Of a DNA stretch of 64,000 nucleotides, positions 22,571 through 34,194 are shown one piece after another. The translations under genes and the position numbers were made by a program. The first letter of the stretch is position 1. Each line of letters starts with the position of its first letter. Under the pieces are notes generated by a model. It worked only from the letters and a program-made list of their open reading frames with translations. It made no database searches and was not told the DNA's origin. This DNA comes from Tetracentron sinense (Eukaryota; Streptophyta; Magnoliopsida; Trochodendrales; Trochodendraceae), in contig CM026552.1 of assembly GCA_015143295.1 (NCBI GenBank), forward strand, positions 61,870,944-61,934,943. The letters run 5' to 3'.

Positions 22571-22705
22571 CTGTGCGATTAAGTAGCTACTATTAGTAGA
22601 TTTCAAACAACAACAAGCATCATACATAGGTAACCCTTAGTATAAATAATCACATAATAAACCATAGAAATTTTACACAACTTAGACTCTAGAATTTTTG
22701 CGTAC
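22571..22705 (-). other. Predicted spliceosomal intron between gag and pol of B
   Basis: This 135-bp segment, read on the minus strand, starts GTACGCAAAAATTC and ends AATCGCACAG. The in-frame continuation of gag meets TAG at the sixth codon of the segment. A CTACTAAT branch-point-like sequence lies about 30 nt before the acceptor. Joining CAAG with GCGC gives VVQGALLVNECLARVL across the junction. Splicing is inferred. Confidence 0.8.
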
Positions 22706-23942
22706 CTTGCACGACATCGTCAGATGCACGTGCGTCTCTCTCGGATAAGGCAAAGACTCGGCCTTGTGTGGCTGGGCGAGGAGGCCGGGTAGACTGTGAG
22801 GCCCTCGAAGCCTGAGAAGAGCTAGGCTGAGATGTCTGCCTAATCGGGGGCCTGTTCCCCAAAGACTAAGCTGGCAATTGACGTCGGGGACAATCTCTAA
22901 CCATGTGACCATGGTCACCACAATGGAAACAACTTTCTGAAACCCTCTGGCATTCTCCTGCTGGATGCCTCCTTCCACAAAGAGTGCAGACATCATGCAA
23001 ATAGGAGGAAGGAGCATATCCCATAGCTTGAGTAACTGCGGGGCGAGTAGCATATGAGGTAGCCGGGCGAAAGGTCGATGGAGCAAAAGAGCGAGGAGCC
23101 TGTGGTGCCGAATACATCCTCTGTGACTGAGCCGGCCCTGCGGACTGATACAAGCTAGTCCTTGCTCTCTTCTCCCCTGAACTACTCGACTGTCCTTTCT
23201 CTATTTCTCTTCTTTTGAAAAACTCCACGGAGTTTGACTCGGCCAAAAGTGCCTTATCAACAACTTCGGAATATGTCTCATGTCTAAACATCGAGACTCG
23301 GTCCTTGAGGTAAGCCTTCAATCCTCTCTCAAATTTCTGGGCTTTCATAGCCTCGGTCGCTATCATGTGTGGAGCAAATCGAGATAGCTCCAAAAATTTG
23401 GCTTCATAAGCCGCTACTGACATATTACCTTGCTCCGAGGTAATGAATTCGACTTCCATCTTTTCTTTCATTCCGACTGGAAAGTACTTCTTGTTGAAAA
23501 CCTCCAAGAATTCTTCCCAAGTCCAGTCTTGACCTCACCGGGTTAACTCTCGGGTCCGAAGTGCAGACTTTCACCAATGGTCGGCCTCGCCTTCAAGCAT
23601 AAAGGCGGCCCAAGTGACCCTTTCCACTTCCGTAGGTGCTAATACCGAGAATATCTTCTCGAGTTGCCGAATCCAACCCTCGGTGACAAGTGGATCAATG
23701 TTTCCACAAAAAGTTGGAGGCCTCATCCTCCGAAAAGCTTCTATCCTGGCTTGGGCTCGGTTAGGAGGAGCCGGTATAAGTGCCGCATTAGGCAGAGTGG
23801 CCGGTTGCCTTGCCGCAAACATAGCCAAAGTCTCGGCTATAGATGCGAATGCTTGGGCAAAGTTGGGTTGATCATCACCCGATGGAGTATCACCTCCATT
23901 ACCCCTCGTGTTGTACCCGCGACCCTGGGTATTGCGTCTCAT
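22706..23942 (-). pseudogene. gag: Broken gag of element B
   Basis: The start is ATG 23942 (MRRNTQGRGYNTRGNG), fixed by the same N-terminus in E. The first part (to 23571) holds FRRMRPPTFCGNIDPLVTEGW and ends HW, where TGG has become TGA. A second stop (TGA for the CAA seen in E) lies near 23535. The rest is open to 22866: capsid end AYLKDRVSMF, then two zinc knuckles, CTLCGRRHPAGEC and CFHCGDHGHMVRDC, both complete. A TAG near 22868 replaces a CAG, after which the frame continues through RVFALSERDARASDDVVQG to the splice donor. Gag packages the RNA; this copy would need three codons read through. Confidence 0.9.
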
Positions 23943-24254
23943 GATTTCTCCTGAGAACGACAATACAACATGAGTCTAACTTGGATACGCATTTGGTGCA
24001 AATTTCGCAATTCACTCAATACATATTCATCAAGCATATTTAATAAGTACAACACAAATAATATACACATGGTATATAACACAATAGCATAACTTACAAT
24101 CTGTGTTCCTAGCGTAGGACTTTATGTTCGGTTGAAGTTCAACCCATTTTGACTAAGACTAACTTGTTAGTCTATACTTGGAATACAACTCTCTAAGGTG
24201 ATTCTAATACCTTGTTCAATCATCCAAGTGACCCTAGGGACTCTAATGCCTAGA

Positions 24255-24266
24255 GCTCTGATACCA
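24255..24266 (-). other. Primer binding site of element B
   Basis: TGGTATCAGAGC on the minus strand, three bases from the 5' LTR, matches initiator-Met tRNA. The leader between it and gag (23943-24254) is non-coding. Confidence 0.93.
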
Positions 24267-24984
24267 TTCTATAACGCCCCGAAATACCCCCTAGGAGTTT
24301 AGGGATATTTTAGGTGTTACACTACGTACCTATCAAACCATCCTGTAATGCACAAGATAAAATACAGTACTAACAACGATAATCAGAGCGCGGAAGCTAT
24401 CATATATGCGGAAGCGTAAACAAATTTTCATTTCTTCTGATGATCGAAAATAGTATTCCAAGTTAACATAAATACAAGACATGTTTAAGTCTAAGGTGGA
24501 CAGGCCCAACTATCAAAATATCAAAATACACAAGACCCTCTCATACTCTCCCCTCAACAGTAGTCAAGGTATGGCCACACATCGAGGTCTCGGTCCGCCT
24601 GAAACTGTAATGGAATAGCCGGCTCTCTCTCCTCTATATACTCTTCCTCGACCCAAGGCTCCGGGTCGAGGGCTCCCTCAGTACCTGCCGACATGAAAGT
24701 ACAGCTGAGCATGGAATACTCAGCGAGTACAAGCTACTAGCAGACCATAACAATAATAAAACACACAATGGTAATATCATACAAGCAGTAATAGAAACCT
24801 CACAAAAGAAACAGTATAAGGCATGATACAATACAAGCATCCTGACGTGCATACATGAATGCGAAAACGCCGATAAAACTCATGCTTGAAAACCCCTGTC
24901 ATGTCCCGGTATGCCTCGTAGAAATCATGTATGCGTGCATGCATGAATGCATGATCATCATCTTGTAAACCTCCATCTCGTAAC

Positions 24985-25431
24985 TTGTGAGCTAGAGGCT
25001 AGCACTCGAATCTCCCTGGGCTGCCAACCTCCTTGATATGCAATGCACTTGTAAGCCAGAGGTTAGTACCCGAATGTCCCTGGGCTACCAACCTCCTTGT
25101 TATGAAATGCACTTGTGAGCCAGAGGCTAGTACCCGAATGTCCTTGGGCTACCAACCTCCTTGATATGCAATGCACTTATGAGCCAGAGGTTAGTACCCG
25201 AATGTCCCTGGGCTACCAACCTCCTTGTTATGAAATGCACTTGTGAGCCAGAGGTTAGTACCCGAATGTCCCTGGGCTACCAACCTCCTTGTTATGCAAT
25301 GTTTGGTTTTCTTGTGAGCCAGCCGAATGTCCCTGGGCTACCAACCTCCTTGACAATAGGTGATTTAGGGGTTATCTTGTGAGCCAGAGGCTAGTACCCG
25401 AATTCTCCCTGGGCTACCAACCTCCTTGACA
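24985..25431 (-). repeat. ~64-bp tandem repeat in B 5' LTR (7 units)
   Basis: This is the counterpart of 16846-17306; the sixth unit (near 25320) is shortened by about 12 bp. Confidence 0.92.
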
Positions 25432-26407
25432 TGCAATATTTTCTTGTTGTTTATTATATGCACATGCTCTCGAAATCTCGGTTCATGCTATCATGCGTGC
25501 TCATGTGCGAGCCAATAATAACAATCGTGGGAATGCGCTTAACAAAAGAGATATGGCGTTACAATTCAATTCATAATATTAGCATAGGTAACTTAAGTAA
25601 TTCACATGACATTGGATCAATTCATCGTCTATAAGAACACATGCATAAAACCTATTTCCATTTTCTTCATCTAAGTCGTTTATTCATAGTTTAGGCATTT
25701 TGTCAAACACAACACATGCAATGTTTCTTAATAATTCATCTTGTTCTTTTTAGCGCATATTTTCCATCCAACATCAAGGTAAGTTCATTATTGGTAAAAT
25801 ACCCATCCACCATTTCCATCGCACACATCACACAACATACATCTCGGCATCCAATCGCCACATCCAACATTCCATCCACACATCCACACCTTTTCCATTA
25901 TCTTGTTTATATTTGATGGAGGATAACACATTTCATAAAAAGGAAAACATAATATAAAGAATCACATTTTTATATAGAAAACCTAGATTTTTGCTAGGGA
26001 AAGTTAGTAGGGTGTACTAACCTTAGATCAAGGCTTGATCCTTGGTAGAAACCTTGATTGAAGCTCCAACTTGAAAGAAGAACACCTTTGCTTGAAGGAG
26101 ACTTGAGTTGGGGAAGAAACCCCTTTCAAAAACGTGCTTGGGTTACTGCCCTAGCTTGGAGAACGCTCTCCACGAGTGCTTGAGCTATCTTGGAGAAAAA
26201 CCGGACTTGAAGTGATCTAGGGTCTCAAAACCCCTTTGATTCTTCTCCAAAAGCAAAACCCTAGCTTAGGAAACCCTTTCTCCTCTCTTCTAATCCCCCA
26301 AATCCTCTAAGTGTTGAGAATGAGCCCTAAAGGCTCGGGTTAAACTCTTAAGGTAAGAGTGAACCGACCAAAAGACCATAATACCCTTACTGAAATTTCT
26401 GCAAAAA

Positions 26408-26747
26408 CACGAGTGCCGAACACGTTGAGCTGTGAATAGTGCCAAACACGTTGTGCTGTGAATAGTGCCGAACACATTGTGCTGTGAATAGTGCCGAACA
26501 CGTTGTGCTGTGAATAGTGCCAAACACGTTGTGCTGTGAATAGTGCCGAACACGTTGTGCTGTGAATAGTGCCGAACACGTTGTCTGTGAATAGTGCCGA
26601 ACACGTTGTGCTGTGAATAGTGCTGAACACGTTGTGCTGTGAATAGTGCCGAACACGTTGTGCTGTGAATAGTGCCGAACACGTTGTGCTGTGAATAGTG
26701 CCAGACACGTTGTGCTGTGAATAGTGCTGAACACGTTGTCCGTTGTC
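26408..26747 (-). repeat. 26-bp tandem repeat in B 5' LTR (13 units)
   Basis: Thirteen units of the same 26-bp repeat occur here against sixteen in the 3' LTR; one unit near 26585 lacks two bases. Open frames across it on the minus strand are repeat artefacts. Confidence 0.95.
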
Positions 26748-26992
26748 TTATGTACAACGTGCCCATCGTGAGCTGTACAACATACACGTTGTTTGTTGTA
26801 CAACGTACCCGTTGTCTGTTGCACAATGGATGCATAACGTATACGTTATCAGAGCTACGTTATCAGAGTACGTTGTCTATGCGTTGTCTGTGCCTTATCA
26901 GAGCACGTTGTCAGAGCACGTAATCAGAGCTACGTCCTTAGTGCCTTCCGAGCTACGTCCTTAGTGCCTTCCGAGCTACGTTTGCCTGCAGG
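26745..26992. repeat. ACGT-rich motifs in B 5' LTR
   Basis: This is the counterpart of 18690-18975, with one fewer copy of the GAGCTACGTCCTTAGTGC unit. Confidence 0.8.
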
Positions 26993-27194
26993 TCCAGACT
27001 GTTTTGGCCATATCTTTTGACTCGTTCGTCGGATTTTGACGATTCAACTTGCATTGGGTTCGTCTTTCGAAAACGCACATTTCTGACATTTCGGAATTTC
27101 TGATCTCTCTCTTATTTATTAATTAGACTATGAGGAAGGCCAAGTAGCTACGAAATCGGTATTAATTAAGTATAGAAAAATTCGGGGTGCTACA

Positions 27195-28324
27195 CGGTGT
27201 TTGGTGTGCCAATAGGTGAAGGCAGAGTACTTGAGACCGGTAGGTCTATTACAGTCTCTCCCTATTCCCGAGTGGAAATGGGAGCACATATCCATGGACT
27301 TCATTGTTGGTTTAAGGGCAAGGAACTCGGATGTAATATGGGTTGTGGTGGATCGTTTAACAAAGTCCGTGCACTTCTTGCCTTACCGTACTACCTTCAA
27401 CTCTAGTCAGTTGGCCGCACTATATATCAAGGAAGTGGTTAGGCTACACGGGGTGCCAGTTAGTATTGTGTCATATCGGGATCCAAGATTCACATCAAGG
27501 TTCTGGAAAATTTTTCAGGAAGCTATGAGTTCCCGACTCAATTTCAGCACCGCTTTTCATCCACAGACGGATGGACAAACCGAGAGGGTGAACCAATCAT
27601 CAAAGACATGCTTCGGGCATGTATGTTGGATTTCAAGGTCAATTGGGAAGAACACTTGCCTTTTGTAGAGTTTGCCTACAATAATAGCTATCAGGCAAGC
27701 ATTCAAATGGCTCCATTTGAGGCCTTGTATGGGCGAAGCTGTAGGTCTCCTCTCTACTGGGATGAAGTAGGAGAGAGAAAAGTACTTGATCTGGAGTTGA
27801 TCGAGCAAACTACGAGTGTAGTCAAAATCATCCGGGATCAGTTGAAAGCCGCTCAAAATTGACAAAGGAGCTATGCAGACACGCGTCATAGGGACTTGGA
27901 ATTCTAGGTTGGGGATCAAGTCTTTCTGAAGGTATCTCCTAGCAAAGGAGTTATGAGATCTGGTAAGTGAGGCAAGCTTAGTCCTCGATATGTCGGCCCG
28001 TTTATCTTCACGCGAGTTGGGGAAGTTGCGTACAGAGTAGCTCTTCCACCTCACATGACTACAGTTCACAACGTTTTCCATGTGTCTATGCTTCGGAAGT
28101 ACATTGCGGACCCTTCGCATGTCATAGACTTGGAACCGTTGGAAATTCGAGAGGATCTCACTTTAGTTGAGAGGCCGGTTCATTTATTGGATCGGAGAGA
28201 TCAAGTCATTCACAACAAAATGATTCTGTTGGTTCTCATGCAGTGGCAACATCATGCTCGAGAAGAGGCTACATGGGAACGTGAAGCCGAAGTCAAAGAA
28301 AAGTACCCGAAGTTATTTGAATAG
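27195..28324 (+). pseudogene. pol: Element A pol, second part: integrase core and chromodomain-like tail
   Basis: This continues the integrase interrupted at 16129. LVCQ is followed by a TAG at 27213-27215 in place of CAG. The core has MDFIVG with the first catalytic Asp; the second is lost, since SYRDPRF has Tyr (27474-27476) where B and E have Asp. The Glu in [12 protein letters not shown] is kept. A 1-nt change near 27595 shifts the frame before [10 protein letters not shown], and further stops lie after LKAAQN (27860-27862) and near 27906 and 27970. The end, from about 28055, reads [17 protein letters not shown]...LLDRRDQVIHNKMI...QWQHHAREEATWE and stops at 28322-28324. The C-terminal block is the group II chromodomain-like region of Tekay elements, which in relatives steers insertion into heterochromatin. 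Confidence 0.92.
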
Positions 28325-28402
28325 GTGTTGTTTGTGCTATGTAATGATGTTTTGGGATTTATAATGCATGTATTGTCCAAATTTTGAGGATGAAATTTTA
28401 TA

Positions 28403-28413
28403 AGGGGGGAGGA
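28403..28413 (+). other. Polypurine tract of element A
   Basis: AAGGGGGGAGGA directly precedes the 3' LTR start at 28414. The stretch 28325-28402 is non-coding. Confidence 0.85.
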
Positions 28414-28675
28414 TGTAGAGCCCCAAAAATTTTTGTATATACCTCGAAGTGTGTGTCAAGGCATGTTGCCTTGTAATCTCAAAATTTATGAAACGAGAGT
28501 TTGAAACTTTGAGAAATGGTTCCAAGAATGCTATAACTAATTAAATAAATTATTTAATAATGTCTATAAGCCTTGAAAGGGTTCTAGTCATGTTTAGAAA
28601 AGGTAAAAAGGGAAATAGGATAAGTCCAAATAGTAGGAATGGGTGAAAAATGGACTCAGTGTCAAAAACCTGTAG

Positions 28676-28850
28676 ACCACCAATCGCTCGGTCCATTGTC
28701 GCGACCGATCGGAGGCTATCGACTGGTTAACTCTTATGTATGGGGAAATTTTCCAGAGAGCTTGTTTTTGACCGAGAGATCGGTCAATATCACCGGTCGC
28801 TTGGTAGGCAACCGATCGCTCGGTCCTGATCACCGATCGATCGGTCTATC
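28676..28850. repeat. GATC-palindrome cluster in A 3' LTR
   Basis: Motifs include CCGATCGGAGG, CCGAGAGATCGGT, CCGATCGCTCGGT and the perfect palindrome ACCGATCGATCGGT. It lacks about 20 bp present in the 5' copy where C landed. Confidence 0.85.
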
Positions 28851-28910
28851 GTGTTCTTGCAAGAATTTCATTAAGGGCTTTTTCGGCATTTGGGTGTTAT
28901 ACCCTTTACA

Positions 28911-28917
28911 TATAAGG
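28911..28917 (+). promoter_or_regulatory. Predicted TATA box of A 3' LTR
   Basis: TATAAGG lies 497 bp into the LTR, about 60 bp after the palindrome cluster; it matches 10472-10478. Confidence 0.55.
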
Positions 28918-30616
28918 CTCGCCCGAGTCTTTAGGGCTCATTCTCAACACTTATAAGATTTGAGAGATAATGAGAAAAGAAAGGGGTTTCTAAACCTAGG
29001 GTTTTCTTTTGAGGAGAAATCAAAGGGTTGAAGACCCACAATCATCCTCAAGCTTGTTCTTCTTCAAGTTCTCGACTCAAGCTCATGAGGAGCACTTTTC
29101 CCAAGCTAGGGCAGGGACTCACGCACGTTTTTGCAAGGGGTTTCTTCCCTCATTTGTCAAGGTCGGTACCTTTTACTACCCTTCTAGTTCATATCTTGTT
29201 TCTTTCCTTCTTCTTTATGGTTTTCCTAATGTATGAACCTAATGGGATGAATGGATGGTTGTTGGATGTGAATGGGCGATTGGATGCCGTGTGTATGGTT
29301 GTGATGAATGAAATGGGGAGGGCATTATACCCATAATGAACATACAGGTGTGATGTGAGCATCAACCCACCTAGAAAAGCATGACGTAGGTTTAATAAAT
29401 AATGAACACACCCCATGTTTGATGAAATGCCAAGGTGAATAAAATGGGTTGTAAATTAAAAAATTGCATGCTTAAATGCTTATGGAATTTGCTAGGGCTT
29501 ATGATAGAGTGATTACTTGCTCCAATTATTGACGTTCTATGTATTGTGAAATCCCCAATGTCATATTTAATTTCAAATGAAAGTATGCACACGATTCCAC
29601 GAGCATGGCATGCATGACATGTTTTATCGACGTTTTCAAGAATAAGGTATAGAGGTGGGACATATCTTACGATATGTTTTGCCTCGCTTTTGACAAGAAC
29701 AAGAACACCCCATGCATGCATGTCCCATTCAATGCATGCATATAGGAAGAGGGGCCTCCCCTCCCTCACAAATAGCAAGAACATGTTTACTTTCCAAGCA
29801 CACAAGCATGATACATGACATGACAAGTTGCATTCATATAGGAAGAGGGGCCTCCCCTCCCTCACAAGTAGCATGAACACGTTTATTTTTCAAGCAAGCA
29901 TGACATGGCATGACACGCATAACACGACATGATACAAGAAGACAAGACAGACAAGATAATTTTTCAAGCACGAAAAGGACAATTTGAGTCAATTCAAGTG
30001 CACGATGTTTTCAAGGGTTTTATCAGCTTTTACGAAATGCAAGCATGACTATAAACTGCTTTACTTTCCTGTTATGAGATTAACTGCTTCCTGCTTTATA
30101 TATATATATATCATTGTTGCTGTACTATGACTGTTGGTTGGTATTTGGTACACGCTGAGTATTCCATGCTCAGCCGTACGTTTATGTCGGCAGGTTCTGA
30201 GGGAGCTACTGCTCCATTTCATGTCTGTGCTCCTGGCCCATGGGTGGAGGAGGAGTACATTGAGGAGCCGGTGGAGAAACCTCAGGTCGAGGGCTACTAT
30301 TAGGATTGTGATAGATTCTGAGTGAATAGCTGTGGGTGAGCATGAGCGAATATATTCATGTAATTTTGACGGGCATGTCCGCACCTTCTTTTGGTTTTTT
30401 TTTGTACAAACCTTAGATCATGTATATATACACTTAGAGGTTTTTGGTTAGACTTTCGCTGTGCTTTATAGTTTATGTTTCCGCTATTATTATCCTCTAT
30501 TGTGTATGCTCCAGGTCTGTTGCAGGTTATTTTTGTCAAGCAAGTCATGCAAGTCATGATAAGTCGTCCAAGATTCACTCTAACTCATAGGGTGGGTTTT
30601 GGGTCACGAAATTAAT

Positions 30617-31836
30617 TGTGATTGGTGGAAGTCCAGGGATATAGATAAAGTTCTATAATCCTAATGGAGTGTAGGAAAGGTGTTTCCTAGTAACAATACT
30701 TTAACCAAAAGGTTGAGTACTTGGTCCCACAACCAGAAATAGGAGATCCCTTTAGATCTCACACACAAGGACTTTCTTAAAGTATTTAATTTAATGATTT
30801 ATTAAATTAATTAATTTCTCGAAGAAATCATTATATGGTATAGTGAAGCTCTAAAAGGTGGAATCACATTAAATATGAAAAACCAAATGGGTAGGACCCA
30901 TTGGGGAATAGGTTAAAAGAATAATAAAGTGACCAAAATGGGTTTGGAACCCATGGGGGCGTGTTGGAGTGGGGTCCACCTAGGGTGGGACGCCCACTTC
31001 ATGGAGGATATAATAATTATTATTATTATTGTTAGTCTTTAATTAGTTTCTAATAACTAATATCCTTATTGGATAAGGTTAGTTAGTTAGAGTTAGTTAC
31101 TAATTTAAAGATTCCTTGTTGGACAAGGATTCCATTAATTTGTTACTAATCATTAATTAGTTATTTAAATTAATTAAGATTCCTTATTGGATAAGGATAA
31201 GGTTAGTTGAACACTAATGGATAAGATTAGTTTCTATTTTGATTAATCTTAATTAATTATGAAGAAACCAAATAGGAAACTAATTGAGGGAATCATAATT
31301 GGATTATGATAAGGATAAGATCCATTATGGATCTATTTAAAGGGTGGACGTCCAACATGGTACTTCACTTCAAAAATTCTAGATTTTTGGAAACTTCCCT
31401 CTCCCCTCAATCTCACGCCCTCCCCTCTCCTTTCTAGGGTGTACAGTCAGTCCCCTTCCCCCTTTATTCTTGTTATCTTGTGTTCTTGCTTTGAGTATCA
31501 AGAAGAGATCAAGAACCCATCTTGAAGGATAAAGATTGGATCTTTTATTCAAGATTTCTAGAGCAGGATTTTTGGAAGGGCCATTAGCTTCCATTAGAGA
31601 AAGCTTTAAAGAAAAAGAAGGTCCGTGTGAATTACGAAGGAGAATTGATACTTGTGAAGTTTTGCCGGTCTAGCATTCTATCGTGGAATTGACTTAACAA
31701 TTTCAAAGTCACAAAGGTGATTGTGATTTTTACTCTCATTGAATTAAAATCAATTAGAATCTTAGTCAGATCTTGGGATTCGATGTATGCCCCCCAAGAA
31801 CTGTTTTTCTAAAATTAAAAAAATGCATACTTTCGG
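30617..31836 (+). repeat. Copia D 5' LTR, right segment
   Basis: This matches the 3' LTR from about 63218 to the window end (31399 corresponds to 64000). The inner end is set only by the PBS that follows; the LTR probably ends within about 10 bp of 31827 (AATGCA), but the partner LTR is cut off so this is not confirmed. With the missing ~325 bp start, the whole LTR is about 2.2 kb. It is AT-rich and contains no gene. Confidence 0.85.
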
Positions 31837-31848
31837 TGGTATCAGAGC
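31837..31848 (+). other. Primer binding site of Copia D
   Basis: TGGTATCAGAGC, followed by CTTGG, is complementary to initiator-Met tRNA and marks the start of D's internal region. Confidence 0.9.
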
Positions 31849-33114
31849 CTTGGCTATGCTTCTCTTTGATTTGAGGGCATAACCAATTTTTATTAGATCA
31901 TATTACCCTCCCTATAGATTTTGGGTACCCCTAGTGAAGAAACTTTATGATTCTTGATCACTTCTTGATTTTAAGATAATCATTAGTAGGGCTAAGGGGT
32001 TCCCCTGTTATTATTGAGAGAATAAAAACTAAGCCCTACAAATTAGTGTGATACTAATTTTTTGTTTTGGATGATTTCAAAACATCTCTCAATTAATTTA
32101 GGGATAGCTATATATAGATAAATAAATTTGGTTAAAGGCCTTAAGGATTTAGAGATCCTTTTTAGTAGTAAATTAAATTGTTTAATTTATTCTGAGAGCC
32201 CCGGGCTAGTATAAATAATATATAATATATTTATCATGATAAATAAATATTATTTTATGTGTTGGATGGATTCCACAAATCATACCTCCTTCTCTTTCCC
32301 CTCCCCTCCCCTTTTTTTTATTTTTAAAATAGGGTTTCTGATTTATAGTGGACTAAATCAACCGAAGGGGATGCCCGGAGAACCATTGCAAGATAGCAAA
32401 TTGTAGTAGGGCTTTATTTAATTCCCTTGTTGTAATTAAATAAGGTCGTATGATTTTTGTGAACCCATTGTGTGATTATAATACGATTATAATTATTATA
32501 TTATTATTCATGTGATGATTAATAATTTTTCCTTTAGCCCGAAAGCTGTGATAATCGTGATTATCGCTTTTATGATAATTTAGGATAATTGGATTTTACT
32601 TTATTTAATGAAGTCTGTTCAATTATAAATTGTTTATATTTAGACACAATACATTACTAGTACTCTTTTGGACGTGGATTTTGTGACCCATGCAGAGATT
32701 TTTACGTAAAATCTTTGCATACGAGATTATTGGATAATCTTGTCTAAAAAGACAATAATCGTAGATGCATCACTAAACTGACATCCAATTACCCTAAGGT
32801 AATAGGGATGAGTAGGTTTTGAGGATAAGGTGAAATTCCTAATGATCAAAACCCCCTGTGAGAGCTAGTGGGAGTTCATCAATCCTTGATAATCCTATCA
32901 TCGAAAATGTTCATAATTCATATGATGAATATTTGGATAATGATATGATCATGCTTGTTTAATATTATTCCCTTCAAGAAAAATATTAAGGGATAATAAA
33001 TCGGATTATTAATCCTAAGGCCTTTCATAATCAATAAGACTAGGAATTAATTCGCCTGAGTCTTGTCTTGCCAAAAGGTATTGACATAATTCAGTCTAAA
33101 TTAAACCCCTAGAA
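31849..33114 (+). other. Untranslated leader of Copia D
   Basis: This AT-rich region has no recognisable gene. The array unit starts abruptly at 33115 with ACTTATTTCTATTGTAG, which here is continuous with the leader. Unit 1 therefore marks the original leader end, and the later units copied it. Confidence 0.7.
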
Positions 33115-33588
33115 ACTTATTTCTATTGTAGATAAGTTTGTGTATGGCCTGATAAGGAGTGTCAACTAAAATGGGGGCACAGCCTTACTTGACCATATGA
33201 CGAGCGAGCATAATGGGTTTCACTTCAACAAGGAAACATGGCAGCTGAAACAGTGACAGTCATGTTATCCTTGGAGGTCGCGAGAAAATTTGAATCACTG
33301 ATTTACATAAGGAGTTATGTATAAGATGCTCAGTGACGGATGGTTACTATCCACCTTGTAGTGCTTATGTGGTACTATCCAAAATGGAAGATTACATGTG
33401 TAATATGAGGATCCCAATACTCATCTGGAATAAAAGGTTTACTCCCTAATTTCATATAATGAAGGGAATGATGAAATTTGAAGAAAGATGAGAGGATCAT
33501 CAAATTTTCAAATCCCAAAAATCTGATGAATATATGTGTAAAAATAAAGGTTATAATTTATGGTTAATTTATTGTGTAGATATAAGCC

Positions 33589-34194
33589 ATGAATCCCCTT
33601 TCTAAGATTCTAGAAGAGAATCGGTTGACTGGTCCAAATTTTGTGGACTGGAAAAGAAACCTTGATATTGTGCTTATCTCTCAGAAGATAGCTTATGTCC
33701 TCACATCCGACTATCCGGAATTCGATGAGGCAATTCAAACCCCTGAGGCAGTTGAGAAAGCCTCAAAGTGGCATGAGTCAAATAGTTTGGCCAAATGCTA
33801 CATGCTTGCATCCATGTCAAATGTCCTTCAGCAACAGCACGAGGGTTTTGCTACAGCTAAGGACATATTGACTAATCTCCGGGAGAAGTTTGGGGAAGAG
33901 AACAGAACTGCTAGGTAGTTGGCAATGAAAGGACTGATGGGGACCAAGTTGTCTGATGGTAGCCCAGTCCGGAAACATGTTGTTAAGATGATGGGTTTCA
34001 TTAATGAACTCTTGACCCTTGGAGCTGATCTTAATCAACAGAGTCAAACGGATGCGATCCTGAACTCTCTCCCGAAATCCTTTTCTGCATTTGTGTTGAA
34101 TTTCAGCATGAACAAATTGGAGACATCTCTGCCAGAGGTCCTAAATATGTTGCAAGGAGCTGAGCACCATATGAAGCACTTATTTCTATTGTAG
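33589..34194 (+). pseudogene. gag: Truncated gag copy, array unit 1
   Basis: It begins MNPLSKILEENRLTGPNFVDW and matches Copia gag of the UBN2 type through the capsid. A TAG at 33916-33918 replaces the CAG of RQLAMKG. After it the frame is open to a TAG at 34192-34194 formed by the unit junction. Confidence 0.9.

Larger units (their letters stand above)
16130..27194 (-). mobile_element. Ty3/Gypsy element B (Tekay/Del-like), inserted in A integrase
   Basis: B spans 11,065 bp with CGGTG at 16125-16129 and 27195-27199, so the insertion breaks one integrase codon of A. On the minus strand: 5' LTR (24270-27194), PBS, gag, intron, PR-RT-RH-IN-chromodomain, PPT, 3' LTR (16130-19174). Outer ends are TG...CA. 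Lesions are few: four nonsense codons, one double change and one short deletion. It is therefore probably younger than A, as nesting also requires. Confidence 0.96.
24270..27194 (-). repeat. Element B 5' LTR
   Basis: The LTR is 2925 bp, starting TGTAGCACCCCG on the minus strand at 27194. It is nearly identical to the 3' LTR apart from array copy numbers and a short gap near 25322. Its inner end has TATA where TACA is expected. Confidence 0.95.
2267..30611 (+). mobile_element. Ty3/Gypsy element A (Tekay/Del-like chromovirus), interrupted by C and B
   Basis: A starts TGTAGAGCCCC at 2267 and ends at 30611, with TTAAT flanking both sides (2262-2266 and 30612-30616). The uninterrupted site is seen once in D's 3' LTR at 63213-63217. 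Order: 5' LTR (split by C), PBS, gag, intron, PR-RT-RH-IN (split by B), chromodomain-like tail, PPT, 3' LTR. Without the nested elements A is about 9.6 kb. Several stops, frameshifts and two lost catalytic residues show that it is dead. Its last bases read AAA where the 5' LTR ends ACA. Confidence 0.95.
28414..30611 (+). repeat. Element A 3' LTR
   Basis: This 2198-bp LTR is uninterrupted and so shows the state of the 5' LTR before C inserted. It has the palindrome cluster (28676-28850), a TATA box (28911-28917), a CTAGGGTTT motif, and the two-unit repeat near 29728-29905. The last bases are CACGAAA instead of CGCGACA. No gene is present. Confidence 0.95.

Noticed and set aside
22571..22705. 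Programmed frameshift or stop readthrough between gag and pol instead of an intron
   Set aside because: The three elements have different segment lengths modulo three and multiple stops, with no shared slippery site, while GT/AG removal gives the same join in all.
26290..26835. Matching long open frames in the other LTR of B
   Set aside because: Same 26-bp repeat artefact; frame content differs with unit number.
31379..31594. Short minus-strand open frame in the Copia LTR
   Set aside because: It lies in U5 of the LTR, is not conserved in meaning, and shows no recognisable domain.
31660..31680. GTCTAGCA near 31668 as the end of D's 5' LTR (near inverse of TGTTAGAC)
   Set aside because: The PBS is about 160 bp further on, too far for a usual arrangement; the partner LTR is cut off before this point, so it stays unresolved.
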